Origin: Methanoregula sp.
GTDB lineage: Archaea; Halobacteriota; Methanomicrobia; Methanomicrobiales; Methanospirillaceae
Assembly (NCBI RefSeq): GCF_028679125.1
Contig: NZ_JAJRCG010000004.1
Span: 19,017 to 83,016 of the forward strand
Reading direction: 5' to 3'
Length of the DNA stretch: 64,000 bases
Shown here: one piece after another, positions 52,865-61,462 of the stretch
How the letters are laid out: each line of letters opens with the position of its first letter
Numbering within the stretch: the stretch's first letter is position 1
Notes under the pieces: model-generated
The model's input: the letters and a program-made list of their open reading frames with translations, nothing else
Database searches by the model: none
What the model was told of the DNA's origin: nothing
Program-made: the position numbers and the translations under genes

Positions 52865-53326
52865 TCAATACCCGTATTTTTTCCCGGTCATCCCGGTTAT
52901 CGCAATTTTCATCACGCAGACGCTGTCAAGCTCCTGGTCCGTGAAGGAATGTTCTCCTGCCCCGTAATGCTGCAGGATGCAGTCAAGGCCTTTTCTCTTT
53001 TCATGGTTGTCGTCAACAACCCGTGCATCCCCGTTGCAGATGACACTTTTGTACCGGAATTCCCAGCGGCAGGGTTTCTCATCCGGCAGAGGGCCGCCAT
53101 TCACATCCACCTCGACGCAGCAATGAGGGTTCCTGGTGAGCAGCCCGATCTTCTTTCCCACGCGGGCGGAATGGATCCAGATCGCATTGTCCATGAAACC
53201 GAAACAGAGCGGGACTACATAGGGTTCGTCGCCGTCGGTCATCGCTATCCGGCACACGGTCGCCTCGGTCAGGATTGCTGCCATCTCGGCCGGATCAAGG
53301 ATCTCCCGGTCTTTTCTTCGCATCAT
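52865..53326 (-). CDS. Pyridoxamine 5'-phosphate oxidase-like (split-barrel flavin) protein, 153 aa
   Basis: The split-barrel fold of the PNPOx family is visible from the M-A-A-I-L-T-E-A-T-V-C-R-I-A-M-T-D start, the P-Y-V-V-P-L-C-F-G-F beta strands (about residues 35-44) and W-E-F-R-Y-K-S-V-I (about 87-95). Members bind FMN or F420, or are nitroimidazole-resistance (Nim) proteins. The fold fits an F420/FMN-binding role in this organism but the cofactor cannot be decided. Single gene. Confidence 0.78.
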   Translation of the reverse strand: MMRRKDREILDPAEMAAILTEATVCRIAMTDGDEPYVVPLCFGFMDNAIWIHSARVGKKIGLLTRNPHCCVEVDVNGGPLPDEKPCRWEFRYKSVICNGDARVVDDNHEKRKGLDCILQHYGAGEHSFTDQELDSVCVMKIAITGMTGKKYGY

Positions 53327-53379
53327 TTCACCATGGTAGTGGGTGCACCAGTATCATAAAAGGAGACCGGTGCAGGACA

Positions 53380-54468
53380 TCAGAGCAGTTGGTACAGGGT
53401 TGAGCGCCGGGCAAGAGTCCGCCCGAGATCCTCTGCTATCCGCTGCATCTCCTTCGGGTCGAGGTAGTCTGTGTTGGTAGCCCCCGCCCCCTTGGAGATA
53501 CTCTCCTCGAAGACCGTGCCCCCGAGATCGTTGGCTCCGGCAATCAAGCCCAGCTGGGCCATCTTGATCCCTTCCTTCACCCACGAGACCTGGATGTTTT
53601 TAAAATTGTCAAGGAAGAGCCGGGCAACCGCGACCATCAACTGGTCCTCCCGGCCCGTTGCCCCCGCCCGGGCCTTCCCCTGCCGGAAGATCGGGGTGTT
53701 CATGTGGATGAACGAGAGCGGGACGAACTCGGTGAACCCTCCCGTCTCATCCTGGATGTCCCGGAGGATCGCAAGGTGCGCTGCCCGGTCTTCGTTGCTC
53801 TCGCAGTGCCCGTACATGATGGTGGCAGTTGACGGAATCCCGAGGCCGTGCGCCTCGGTGATGATCCGGACCCATTCTTTTGTCGGGATCTTCTCCTTGC
53901 AGATCTTCTGCCGTATATCATCCACGAGGATCTCCGCTGCCGTCCCGCACAGGGAATTGAGGCCGGCCTCTTTCATCGCCTCGAGTACCTCAACCGTGCT
54001 CATCCTGCTCTTCTTTGCAGCATAGGCAACTTCCATCGGGTTGCCCGCGTGGATGTGGACACCCGGGGCCGCCTCGCGGATCCAGCGGTATACATCGGTA
54101 TAGGACTGCGCGGTGAAGTCCGGGTGGAGGCCGCTCACCGTGCAGATCTCCGTGACCTTGCGCTCCAGTGCCAGGGATACTTTCTTCTGGATCGCGGCTT
54201 TGTCATGGAAATAGATCCCTTCATCGCCGGGTTTCTTCGAGTACCCGCAGAACCCGCAGGCGTTCACGCAGAGATTGGTCACGTTGATGTTCTGGTTCCG
54301 CACGTACGTCACCGCATTCCCCGCACGTTCTTCGCGCACCTCGTCTGCTGCGGTTGCAATCTCCCAGACCTGTCGGCCGGTGGTCCGGAAGAGCCGGAGA
54401 GCTTCCTTCTCCGTCAGCCGGTGGCCAGCCTTCACGTCATCAAGAAGTGTCTTCAGATCGCTTCCCAT
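53380..54468 (-). CDS. cofH: F0 synthase subunit 2, CofH, 362 aa
   Basis: CofH is a radical SAM enzyme that joins the 4-hydroxyphenyl part of tyrosine to the diaminouracil to build the F0 chromophore of coenzyme F420. The radical SAM motif C-V-N-A-C-G-F-C (C-x3-C-x2-C) is at about residues 64-71. V-S-G-L-H-P and the C-terminal T-D-Y-L-D-P-K-E-M segment are typical. ATG 54468 is chosen; the longer frame adds unrelated basic sequence. A related, broken gene lies at 54931-56022 with a small gene between. Confidence 0.92.
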   Translation of the reverse strand: MGSDLKTLLDDVKAGHRLTEKEALRLFRTTGRQVWEIATAADEVREERAGNAVTYVRNQNINVTNLCVNACGFCGYSKKPGDEGIYFHDKAAIQKKVSLALERKVTEICTVSGLHPDFTAQSYTDVYRWIREAAPGVHIHAGNPMEVAYAAKKSRMSTVEVLEAMKEAGLNSLCGTAAEILVDDIRQKICKEKIPTKEWVRIITEAHGLGIPSTATIMYGHCESNEDRAAHLAILRDIQDETGGFTEFVPLSFIHMNTPIFRQGKARAGATGREDQLMVAVARLFLDNFKNIQVSWVKEGIKMAQLGLIAGANDLGGTVFEESISKGAGATNTDYLDPKEMQRIAEDLGRTLARRSTLYQLL

Positions 54469-54592
54469 TCCCCAACCTCGTCGTAATGAACGATGGGCGG
54501 AACCTCTATAAAAGTGATTGTACCGGTTCCCTGCACAGGTTCCTGTCGCATGGTTCATATTTCCCTGCGTCAATCATTCTTCAGGGAAGATC

Positions 54593-54892
54593 ATGCAGCA
54601 GGTCACTGTCCAGTTATCAAAGAAAGGTGCAGAGGGTTTTGTCATCCCCCTCGGGCCGGCGAATCTTGTCGCGGTCAGGACCGATGTGGGGCTGGTCGGG
54701 TGCGGCGCCTTCGATGTGGCGGCGCTCGACTCGTTCAGTTACCCGGCAGCAAAGGTGCGGCCGTCCACCGGGCCATCGATTGCCACCATCGATGACCTGT
54801 TGAAAGGGATCGTCAAAGAGGCGAACCGTTCGGCCATGGGCCGGGGGATCACTAACGGCATGACCGGCCGCCAGGCGCTGGAACTGCTCTAA
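54593..54892 (+). CDS. DUF1805 family small protein, 99 aa
   Basis: The 99 residues match the DUF1805/YunC family: A-V-R-T-D-V-G-L-V-G-C-G-A-F-D-V, then S-Y-P-A-A-K-V-R-P-S (about residues 50-59). The function of the family is unknown. It lies on the opposite strand between cofH and the broken cofH-like gene, converging on the latter. An AGGGAAGA site precedes the ATG. Confidence 0.75.
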   Translation: MQQVTVQLSKKGAEGFVIPLGPANLVAVRTDVGLVGCGAFDVAALDSFSYPAAKVRPSTGPSIATIDDLLKGIVKEANRSAMGRGITNGMTGRQALELL

Positions 54893-54930
54893 AAAAGGAA
54901 TTCTTTTCCCGATCTCTCTTTTATTCCCGG

Positions 54931-56022
54931 TTATACCAGCTCGTAGAACGTTGTCCGCTGCCGGAGCGTCCGGCCGAGATCGGTGACAATGCGTTCCATG
55001 TCTTTTGGATCGAGGTAGTCCGATCCCGATGCCCCGGCGTCGCCGGTCACGTCGTCCGTGAACATGGTGCCGGCAAGATCGTTGGCTCCCGAGAGGAGCG
55101 CGAGCTGGGTCATCTTTAAGCCCACCTTGCCCCATGCGACCTGGACATTGTTGAAGTTGTCAAGGAAGAGACGGGAAACGGCAAGCATCAGCAGGTCTTC
55201 CCGGCCGGTGGGCCCGGCCCGGGCAATGCCCTGCTGGTAGATCGGGGTGTTGGTGTGGACGAACGGGAGGGTGACGAGTTCCGTGAACCCGTGCGTCTCG
55301 TCCTGGATATCCCGCAGGAGCCCGAGATGGGTCGCCTGGTCTTCGGGGGTCTCGTACGACCCGTACATGATTGTCGCAGTCGACCGCAGGCCGGCCGTGT
55401 GGGCTTCCTTTATGATCCGGACCCAGTCGGCGGTGGAGACCTTCCGGGGGCAGATTACCTGGCGGACGGAGTCCACGAGGATCTCCGCTGCCGTGCCCTG
55501 GATGGTTCCCAGTCCCTCATCCCTGAGCCGGGCAATCACTTCCGGCGTTGAGAGACCTCCCCGGTGAGCCACATGGGCAACCTCGTCGGGGCTGAAGGCA
55601 TGGATGTGGACACCGGGTGCCGCCTCGTGGATCCAGTGCATCATGTCCACGTACGTGTCGAGCGTGAAGCCCGGGTGAACTCCTGAGAGGAGGCAGATCT
55701 CGGTCACCTTCCGCTCTTACGCGAGCCGGGCCTGCTCCTGGATGCCATCCTTGTCATGGCAGTACGCCCCCTCGTCGGTCTTCTTCCGCCCGAACCCGCA
55801 GAACCCGCAGAGGTTCTTGCAGATGTTGGTCACATGCACGTTCTGGTTCCGGACATACGTAACGGTATTCCCTGCCCGATACTCCCGCATCTCGTCTGCT
55901 GCTGTGGTGATCGTCCAGACATCCCGGCCGGTGGCCTTCAGGAGCAATGCAGCCTCCTCTCCGGTGAGCCGGTGCCCGCCCGCCACATCGGAAAGGAGCG
56001 CCGGTATCGTAGTTGTGGTCAT
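54931..56022 (-). pseudogene. cofH: Second cofH-like gene with in-frame TAA
   Basis: The gene aligns along its full length with the cofH at 53380, at nearly the same size. The radical SAM cluster C-K-N-L-C-G-F-C is at about residues 63-70. The frame is interrupted once, by TAA at 55717-55719 (codon 102), where the other cofH has Leu (A-L-E-R-K-V-T-E-I-C against A-stop-E-R-K-V-T-E-I-C). The sequence beyond the stop is intact to the end. It is TAA, not TAG, so pyrrolysine cannot explain it. A GTG just after the stop (giving T-E-I-C-L-L) could restart a fragment without the cluster. Confidence 0.85.
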
Positions 56023-56039
56023 GGTCCCGTATCCTCCCG

Positions 56040-56759
56040 TTACTTCTTTCCGGCCTTCTTCCTGGATCTGTCGCTGCCCTTCTTCTCCTCTTTGCCTTCC
56101 TTTGAGCGGAGGTAGAGTTCGTGCAGTGCCATGATGATGATGACAGCCACCACAACTTCCCAGATATGGAGCGGGAGATACCCAACAATCGGCACGGTAA
56201 AGAGCGCCTTGCCGACAATCCACTCGTTCTTTACCGGTTCGGGTGTGCCGATACCCTTGTAGGAGACGAACTGGTCCGGGGCCGGGTTGTTGTCCCCCCA
56301 GGTGATGTAGCCGTCATGGGCAACCGTATAATTCGTCTTGAGCTGGTTGCCACGGATCTCGGTCAGCGGCATGGCGTTCGTGGCATAGACCATGGTCCGG
56401 TGGATGATCGGATGGACCGAGGACATACCGTTGGGTTTGTAGATGATCACGTCGCCGTAGCTGTTGAACTTCGAGACATTCGCAGCTTTTCCCTCTTCCC
56501 AGGTCATGAACTCCCCGTACCGGTCCTTATCGACTACGACAACGAGGTCGCCGATGTTCATGTTGGGAACCATGCTTCCCGATTCAATGGTGACGACCGC
56601 GGGCCATGTGCCGCAGATGAGGAACAGGGCGAGCGCGATCCCGCCGACAACTGCCACCACCCAGAGGAGGTCCCGGGCGAGCGATACTGCCCAGTGGTCA
56701 CTGGTACGGAATTGTGCGAAGAGCGTGCGGATATCCCGGGGAGTGTCTTTGTCAGCCAT
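56040..56759 (-). CDS. Signal peptidase I (archaeal S26B type), 239 aa
   Basis: One membrane helix (about residues 33-57) precedes the catalytic Ser of E-S-G-S-M-V-P-N (about 64-71). The archaeal pattern, with His in place of the bacterial Lys, appears at V-H-P-I-I-H-R-T (about 119-126), followed by G-D-N-N (about 155-158). A second helix is near the C-terminus, with a basic tail (K-K-G-S-D-R-S-R-K-K-A-G-K-K). It cuts signal peptides from exported proteins such as the several surface proteins in this window. ATG 56759 is chosen; upstream residues have no family match. Confidence 0.88.
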   Translation of the reverse strand: MADKDTPRDIRTLFAQFRTSDHWAVSLARDLLWVVAVVGGIALALFLICGTWPAVVTIESGSMVPNMNIGDLVVVVDKDRYGEFMTWEEGKAANVSKFNSYGDVIIYKPNGMSSVHPIIHRTMVYATNAMPLTEIRGNQLKTNYTVAHDGYITWGDNNPAPDQFVSYKGIGTPEPVKNEWIVGKALFTVPIVGYLPLHIWEVVVAVIIIMALHELYLRSKEGKEEKKGSDRSRKKAGKK

Positions 56760-56836
56760 CGGTATGCCTGCGGGTTTTGTATAGTGTTGAATCCCGCACA
56801 CATTAACCATGCGGGATCGCCTTTGGAGTGAAGCCG

Positions 56837-57457
56837 TCAGCGGGGCATGAGAGAACCTGAAAGGTAGGAGAGGCCGAAGAGGACAAGGAAGATCCCGCAG
56901 ACGGCCATGATCCGGTGATACGCGGTGTCCGAAAGAAAATTCCTCCCCTTGGCTATACCGGTCGAGACGAACGTGTACCAACCGGTATCGGCAGCCCAGT
57001 GGCCGATCATGAAGACCGCGGCAAGGAGGAGCCCGCCTTCAAGCGACGAGATGAGGAGGGCGCTCCCGACCGAGAGCCACCAGATCCAGAAGTAAGGGTT
57101 GGCGGCACTGGTCAGGAGTCCGGCCATGTACGGATTGGCCGCCGCCTGCGCGGGTGCAGTGGTAAGGCTTGCGCTCCGGCTGCCGCTAATCGTCATGATC
57201 CCGAAGATGATGAGCGCTATTCCCCCGATCACGGCAATTCCCGTGGTGTAAGGAGTGGCAAACCCTGCAAGGCCGAGGATGATTAAGAAGAACAGGGCAG
57301 TCTCGATGATGATATGGCCGAGCGACACCTTCAGGCCCGCGGTCCAGTTCCCGGCAAGGGATGCGTTGATGGTAGCGACCAGCGTGGGGCCGGGCGCAAG
57401 CGCCCCGGTGAGACCGATGAGAAAACCCAGTACCAGCGTTGAGAGGATCCCGTACAT
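56837..57457 (-). CDS. LysE family exporter, 206 aa
   Basis: The protein has six membrane helices and the LysE start G-L-T-G-A-L-A-P-G-P-T-L (about residues 15-26), in the position of the P-G-P motif that typifies this family. A second conserved N-P-Y-F-W-I-W-W (about 119-126) follows. Members export basic amino acids, other amino acids or small solutes. The substrate is not predicted. It is divergent from the DP1 gene. Confidence 0.85.
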   Translation of the reverse strand: MYGILSTLVLGFLIGLTGALAPGPTLVATINASLAGNWTAGLKVSLGHIIIETALFFLIILGLAGFATPYTTGIAVIGGIALIIFGIMTISGSRSASLTTAPAQAAANPYMAGLLTSAANPYFWIWWLSVGSALLISSLEGGLLLAAVFMIGHWAADTGWYTFVSTGIAKGRNFLSDTAYHRIMAVCGIFLVLFGLSYLSGSLMPR

Positions 57458-57586
57458 GAATGCGCACCCGGCTGCTGGTACCTGTTTTATCCCTGGGATA
57501 ATGAATCCGTTCGTTTCCCCGTGGGGCGGGTCTCACGGCAGGGTCGGGATGGCAGGCTATATTTTGCCGGCAACCAATGATCTGGT

Positions 57587-58984
57587 ATGCTCACTGTGCA
57601 GGAGATCGCGTTCCGCTTCCTCGATACCGGGTTCCAGGTACACCCGGACGTGGTGCGCTATATCCAGGAGCAGGACCAGCCGGAACTGATCGACCGGATC
57701 CTTGCACAGGTGCCGGCAGATACCGTTGTCGTATCTGCAAAACATATCCCCGGGATGCACGCCACCCGGGACGGGACCCGGTTCCTTCTCGATCCCAGCC
57801 TCGAGGTTGTCAGCGGGACCGCGGGCACATCAGGTCCCGTGAACGGGACCGGCGATTACCTCTACTATTTCCGGGACCGTTTCAGCCGCCTTGGCGGGAT
57901 GATCCGGGCGCGTACCGGCGCAATCCCCATCGAGGCGCTGACCAAGAGTACCCGCTACCGGCAGGAGGAATGCACCGTCATCGGGATGGTCGTGGATATG
58001 AGCACCACGAAAAACAACCATCGCATGGTTGAGATTGAGGACCTGTCTGCCAGTATAAAGGTGCTCTTCCGGCAGGGCAAGCCGGGGTACACGGATGCCG
58101 AGAAGGTCGTCCACGACGAGGTGATCGGGGTGAAGGGAAAGCTCTCGAGCGACGGACACCTCTTCTTTGCCAGTCAGATCTACCGCCCGGACATCCGCAT
58201 CGACAATACCCCGTTCAGGAGCGAACAGCCGGGAAAAGCGGTCCTGATCTCGGATGTCCATGTCGGGAGCAACACGTTCCTCGAAGGCGCCTGGAACCGG
58301 TTTGCCGACTGGCTCTCGGATTCGGATTACCAGTACCTCCTGATTGCCGGGGATCTCGTTGACGGTATCGGTATCTACCCGAACCAGGACGCAGAACTGA
58401 CGATCAAGAACATCTACGAGCAGTACGATGCGTTCGGGGCCATGCTCGCCGATCTTCCCTCACGGATCAAGATCGTTGCCGCACCCGGCAACCACGACGT
58501 TGTGCGGGGCGCTGAGCCCCAGCCCGTGATCCCGGAGGCGTTCACAAAAAAATTCCCCTCCAACTGCACGCTGGTCGAGAACCCGGCTATGGTCAACCTC
58601 CAGGGGGTCCGGGTGCTGATGTACCACGGGAGGTCCATCGATGACATGATCGGCCTGATCCCCGGGGCCTCCTATGACCAGAGCGGGCTGATGATGGAGG
58701 AGATGCTGATCCGCCGCCATCTCGCCCCCGCATACGGCCGCCGGACACCGATCGCTGCCGGCAGGACCGACCGGCTGATCATCGATCCCCTGCCCGAGAT
58801 CCTCCACACCGGCCATGTCCACATCAAGGGCATCACGACGTACCGTGGCGTGCTCGGCGTCAATGCCGGGACATGGCAGTCCCAGACCGCGTTCCAGAAG
58901 CAGATGAACGTGAACCCGACACCGGCGCTCGCGGTGGTCGTTGATTTGCAGACGCTGGTGCCGGAGACGTTTTCTTTCCTGTGA
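57587..58984 (+). CDS. polB: DNA polymerase D small subunit DP1, 465 aa
   Basis: An OB-fold region (about residues 110-205) is followed by a calcineurin-like 3'-5' exonuclease domain. Its metal motifs are S-D-V-H-V-G-S (about 221-227), G-D-L-V-D-G (about 256-261), G-N-H-D (about 302-305) and T-G-H-V-H-I (about 407-412). The family is the exonuclease (proofreading) subunit of the archaeal replicative polymerase. It is shorter than DP1 of thermococci, as usual in Methanomicrobia. The large subunit DP2 is not in the window. Single gene. Confidence 0.92.
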   Translation: MLTVQEIAFRFLDTGFQVHPDVVRYIQEQDQPELIDRILAQVPADTVVVSAKHIPGMHATRDGTRFLLDPSLEVVSGTAGTSGPVNGTGDYLYYFRDRFSRLGGMIRARTGAIPIEALTKSTRYRQEECTVIGMVVDMSTTKNNHRMVEIEDLSASIKVLFRQGKPGYTDAEKVVHDEVIGVKGKLSSDGHLFFASQIYRPDIRIDNTPFRSEQPGKAVLISDVHVGSNTFLEGAWNRFADWLSDSDYQYLLIAGDLVDGIGIYPNQDAELTIKNIYEQYDAFGAMLADLPSRIKIVAAPGNHDVVRGAEPQPVIPEAFTKKFPSNCTLVENPAMVNLQGVRVLMYHGRSIDDMIGLIPGASYDQSGLMMEEMLIRRHLAPAYGRRTPIAAGRTDRLIIDPLPEILHTGHVHIKGITTYRGVLGVNAGTWQSQTAFQKQMNVNPTPALAVVVDLQTLVPETFSFL

Positions 58985-58994
58985 AAAAAAGGGT

Positions 58995-59243
58995 TTATGT
59001 AACCGCAGATTCACGATCCTTCTTCTCGACAATTCCCTGCAATAACTCTTTTCCCTGGGGTTGGGGAATGGGTCGTCCCTCGCTCCTTGCAGTATCGAGC
59101 CAGAGATCCATCGCGACCTTGACCTCACGCAACGCCGCTTCTTCAGAGTCTCCAAAGGCAGAACAACCGGCAAGCTCGGGCACTACTGCAATATACCCCC
59201 CGTCTTCCTCGCTGTAAAAAATCTCTATCGTATATTTATGCAT
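58995..59243 (-). CDS. hicB: HicB antitoxin, 82 aa
   Basis: HicB-type partial RNase H fold: the start H-K-Y-T-I-E-I-F-Y-S-E-E-D-G-G-Y-I-A-V-V-P-E-L-A-G-C is the classic form, with G-D-S-E-E-A-A (about residues 32-38) next. The C-terminus is a short basic tail, without a separate DNA-binding domain. ATG 59243 overlaps the end of the hicA frame (59236) by 8 bases. It is intact. Confidence 0.85.
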   Translation of the reverse strand: MHKYTIEIFYSEEDGGYIAVVPELAGCSAFGDSEEAALREVKVAMDLWLDTARSEGRPIPQPQGKELLQGIVEKKDRESAVT

Positions 59244-59494
59244 GGTCGGCCTCCTCCAGCAGGGAATAGTTCTCAATTATTTTACACAACTGTTTCACCT
59301 GATAAGGTTTTGCCTTGCCGCCAACATCCTGAAAATTCAGCATCTCCCGAACATCATCCCGAACGAAAATTCTGTGGCTTCCTTTTCCCCCGCGGCAGAT
59401 AAAACCAAATTTTTCTGCCGCTGTGCACAGGAGATCGAAACGGATATGCTTTGCATGATCTTTTTAGATGGCGATACAATGCACGCTTATCCAT
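59236..59494 (-). pseudogene. hicA: HicA toxin gene, frameshifted at a run of A
   Basis: HicA is a small double-stranded-RNA-binding toxin. The C-terminal part is clear (G-K-G-S-H-R-I-F-V, then G-G-K-A-K-P-Y-Q-V-K-Q-L). His in G-S-H-R is the catalytic His. Read from ATG 59494 the first 11 codons (M-D-K-R-A-L-Y-R-H-L-K) fit a HicA start. The frame then shifts at a run of five A (59461-59465, T on the plus strand); with four A the frame would continue straight into D-H-A-K-H-I-R-F-D. The total is one base over. A TATA-like TTATATAT lies about 25 bases upstream. It may be a real indel or a sequencing error. Confidence 0.8.
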
Positions 59495-59607
59495 TGAAAC
59501 AGAATACACAATATATAATTTAAATCAAATACCGGATGGAGTGAAAGTAATCCCGCCACAAGAGGGATACGAGAGATTCACCTTCCCGGAAAAAAAGTGC
59601 GTGGGAT

Positions 59608-60024
59608 TTATTCCTTCTTTTCCGCCGGTTTTGCCCCATTTGCCGGGGCTGCTGCCGGCTCCTTCTTCTTGGGGCCGGCGACCGTGACCTTCTCAATGCC
59701 GCCCCGGGCCGTCATGGCCGGGCGGTACTGGTTGTCCATGGTCAGGCACGTGGTCGGGCAGGTGTCAACGCACACGGCGCAGACCACGCAGCGCATGTTG
59801 TCGATCTCCCAGGTCTTCTCTTTCACGTCAACATTGATCGCCTGCGTGGGGCACTTGCGCTGGCAGGTGCGGCAGGTGATGCACCCTGCCGGGTTGATGG
59901 TGACATGCCCGCGGGTATTGGCGGTCTTCTTGGCCGGCTTTGCCGGGTACATCAGGGTTGCCGGGCGGGTGAACAGGCTGCTTATGACAATCTTGGTGTT
60001 CTCGAACAGGGTCATGGCACTCAC
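59608..60024 (-). CDS. echF: Ech-type hydrogenase ferredoxin-like subunit F, 138 aa
   Basis: Two 4Fe-4S motifs are present: C-I-T-C-R-T-C-Q-R-K-C-P (about residues 48-59) and C-V-V-C-A-V-C-V-D-T-C-P (about 79-90). The arrangement is that of EchF, which passes electrons between ferredoxin and the hydrogenase. An unusual Ala/Pro/Lys tail (about 112-138) is not part of the fold. It overlaps echE by 4 bases. The complex couples ferredoxin-dependent H2 chemistry to ion movement. Confidence 0.85.
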   Translation of the reverse strand: MSAMTLFENTKIVISSLFTRPATLMYPAKPAKKTANTRGHVTINPAGCITCRTCQRKCPTQAINVDVKEKTWEIDNMRCVVCAVCVDTCPTTCLTMDNQYRPAMTARGGIEKVTVAGPKKKEPAAAPANGAKPAEKKE

Positions 60025-61100
60025 CGCTCCGCACAGCCGATGCAGGGATCAATGGACAACACGACAACCGGGACATCCGCCAGATCAACGCCCTTGAGAA
60101 GCGTGACAAGCGGGGGGATGTTCGTGAACGTCGGGGTTCTCACCCGGTGCCGCACCAGGTTCTTCTTGCCATTGCCCTTGATGTAGTGGATGACCTCGCC
60201 ACGGGGCTGCTCTGTCCGCGAGAAGTACTCCCCGTCCGGCGCCCCGGTCACTTTCATGTCGACCGGGCCATCAGGGATCTTCTTAATGCACTGCTCGATG
60301 ATGTCGATCGAGGTGAACATCTCTTTTGCCCTGACCGCACACCGGGCATAGCAGTCGCCGTCATATTCGACCACGGGTTTGAAGTTGATCTTGCCCAGTG
60401 CCCCGTAGCCGGTGCTCCGGATATCGATGGCAAGGCCGCTCCCCCGGGCAGTCGGGCCGACGGCGCCGAGAACATACGCATCCTCCTTTTTAAGCACGCC
60501 AACGCCCCTGAGGCGGTGCTTCATGGAGCTGTCGTTTAAAAAGACGTTCGTGAGATCATTGAGCTCGTGCTCCATACCCCTGAGCCCTTTGAGCATCTCG
60601 TCCAGTTTCTCCGGGGTGATATCCTTCCGGACACCCCCGACCTTGCAGACGCCCTGGATGACACGGCCACCCGTGGTTGCCTCAAGATCGTCGAGGATAT
60701 GCTCCCTCAGGCGCCATGCGTTCATGAAGACGCTCTCAAAGCCCATGCTGTCGGCAAAAAGCCCGAGCCAGAGGAGGTGGGAGTGGAGCCTTGAGTATTC
60801 GCCCCAGATAGTCCGGAGATAGGTGGCACGCTCGGGCACTTCGAGGCCCATGATCTGCTCGATGCCCTGCACATAGGTCTGGCTGTGGATGAAACTGCAG
60901 ATCCCGCAGATCCGCTCGGCGATGAAGACGTACTCGGTATACTCCCGCTTCTCCACGAGTTTCTCGAGTCCGCGGTGCACGTACCCGATCGACGGGATCA
61001 CATCGACAACGGTCTCATCCTCCAGCACGAGGTCGAGGTGGAGCGGTTCCGGAAGAACCGGGTGCTGCGGGCCGAACGGCACGGTTATTTGTTTTGACAT
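60021..61100 (-). CDS. echE: Ech-type [NiFe] hydrogenase large subunit, 359 aa
   Basis: The two nickel-binding motifs are present: R-I-C-G-I-C-S (about residues 63-69) and D-P-C-I-G-C (about 352-357) at the C-terminus. The short C-terminal end lacks a peptide to be removed, as is typical for Ech-type large subunits. The start H-P-V-L-P-E-P-L and I-G-Y-V-H-R-G-L-E-K are family features shared with NuoD. It overlaps echD by 16 bases and echF by 4. Confidence 0.93.
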   Translation of the reverse strand: MSKQITVPFGPQHPVLPEPLHLDLVLEDETVVDVIPSIGYVHRGLEKLVEKREYTEYVFIAERICGICSFIHSQTYVQGIEQIMGLEVPERATYLRTIWGEYSRLHSHLLWLGLFADSMGFESVFMNAWRLREHILDDLEATTGGRVIQGVCKVGGVRKDITPEKLDEMLKGLRGMEHELNDLTNVFLNDSSMKHRLRGVGVLKKEDAYVLGAVGPTARGSGLAIDIRSTGYGALGKINFKPVVEYDGDCYARCAVRAKEMFTSIDIIEQCIKKIPDGPVDMKVTGAPDGEYFSRTEQPRGEVIHYIKGNGKKNLVRHRVRTPTFTNIPPLVTLLKGVDLADVPVVVLSIDPCIGCAER

Positions 61101-61462
61101 GAGTCTCCCTCCTTTGTGATGGTCACATTGAACGGATGTTTGATCGCCGTCTTGTAGAACGTGCCCTTGAAGTCAATGTTGATACCGCTGACGTGGAGTC
61201 CGTAGAGGTCGTGGATCTCGTTCTCGTACACGAACGCCCCGAAATATTCACTGCTGATACTCGGGATTACCACATCTTCTTTGACGGTGATCCGGTAACT
61301 CAGCAGGGTGAAGTCCTTGTCGTATACGTAGATGATCTCGAAATCATCGCCTATCTTCGTGCACCCGATCTGGACGAGCCGGTAGCCATCCTTCTTAGCC
61401 TGTCCGGCCTTTGATACGACATCCCCGACGCCAATCGGGGTGATTACCTGTGCTGCCATCAT
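61085..61462 (-). CDS. echD: Ech-type hydrogenase subunit D (NuoC-like), 125 aa
   Basis: This is the small NuoC-like subunit: D-G-Y-R-L-V-Q-I-G-C near residue 30 and E-N-E-I-H-D-L-Y-G-L (about 85-94), the conserved segment of the NuoC/30-kDa family. It overlaps its neighbours on both sides (4 bases with echC, 16 with echE). Two starts (61462 and 61459) are possible. Confidence 0.85.
   Translation of the reverse strand: MMAAQVITPIGVGDVVSKAGQAKKDGYRLVQIGCTKIGDDFEIIYVYDKDFTLLSYRITVKEDVVIPSISSEYFGAFVYENEIHDLYGLHVSGINIDFKGTFYKTAIKHPFNVTITKEGDSCQNK

Noticed and set aside
55717..55719. Reading the in-frame stop in the second cofH as pyrrolysine
   Set aside because: The codon is TAA; pyrrolysine is inserted at TAG.
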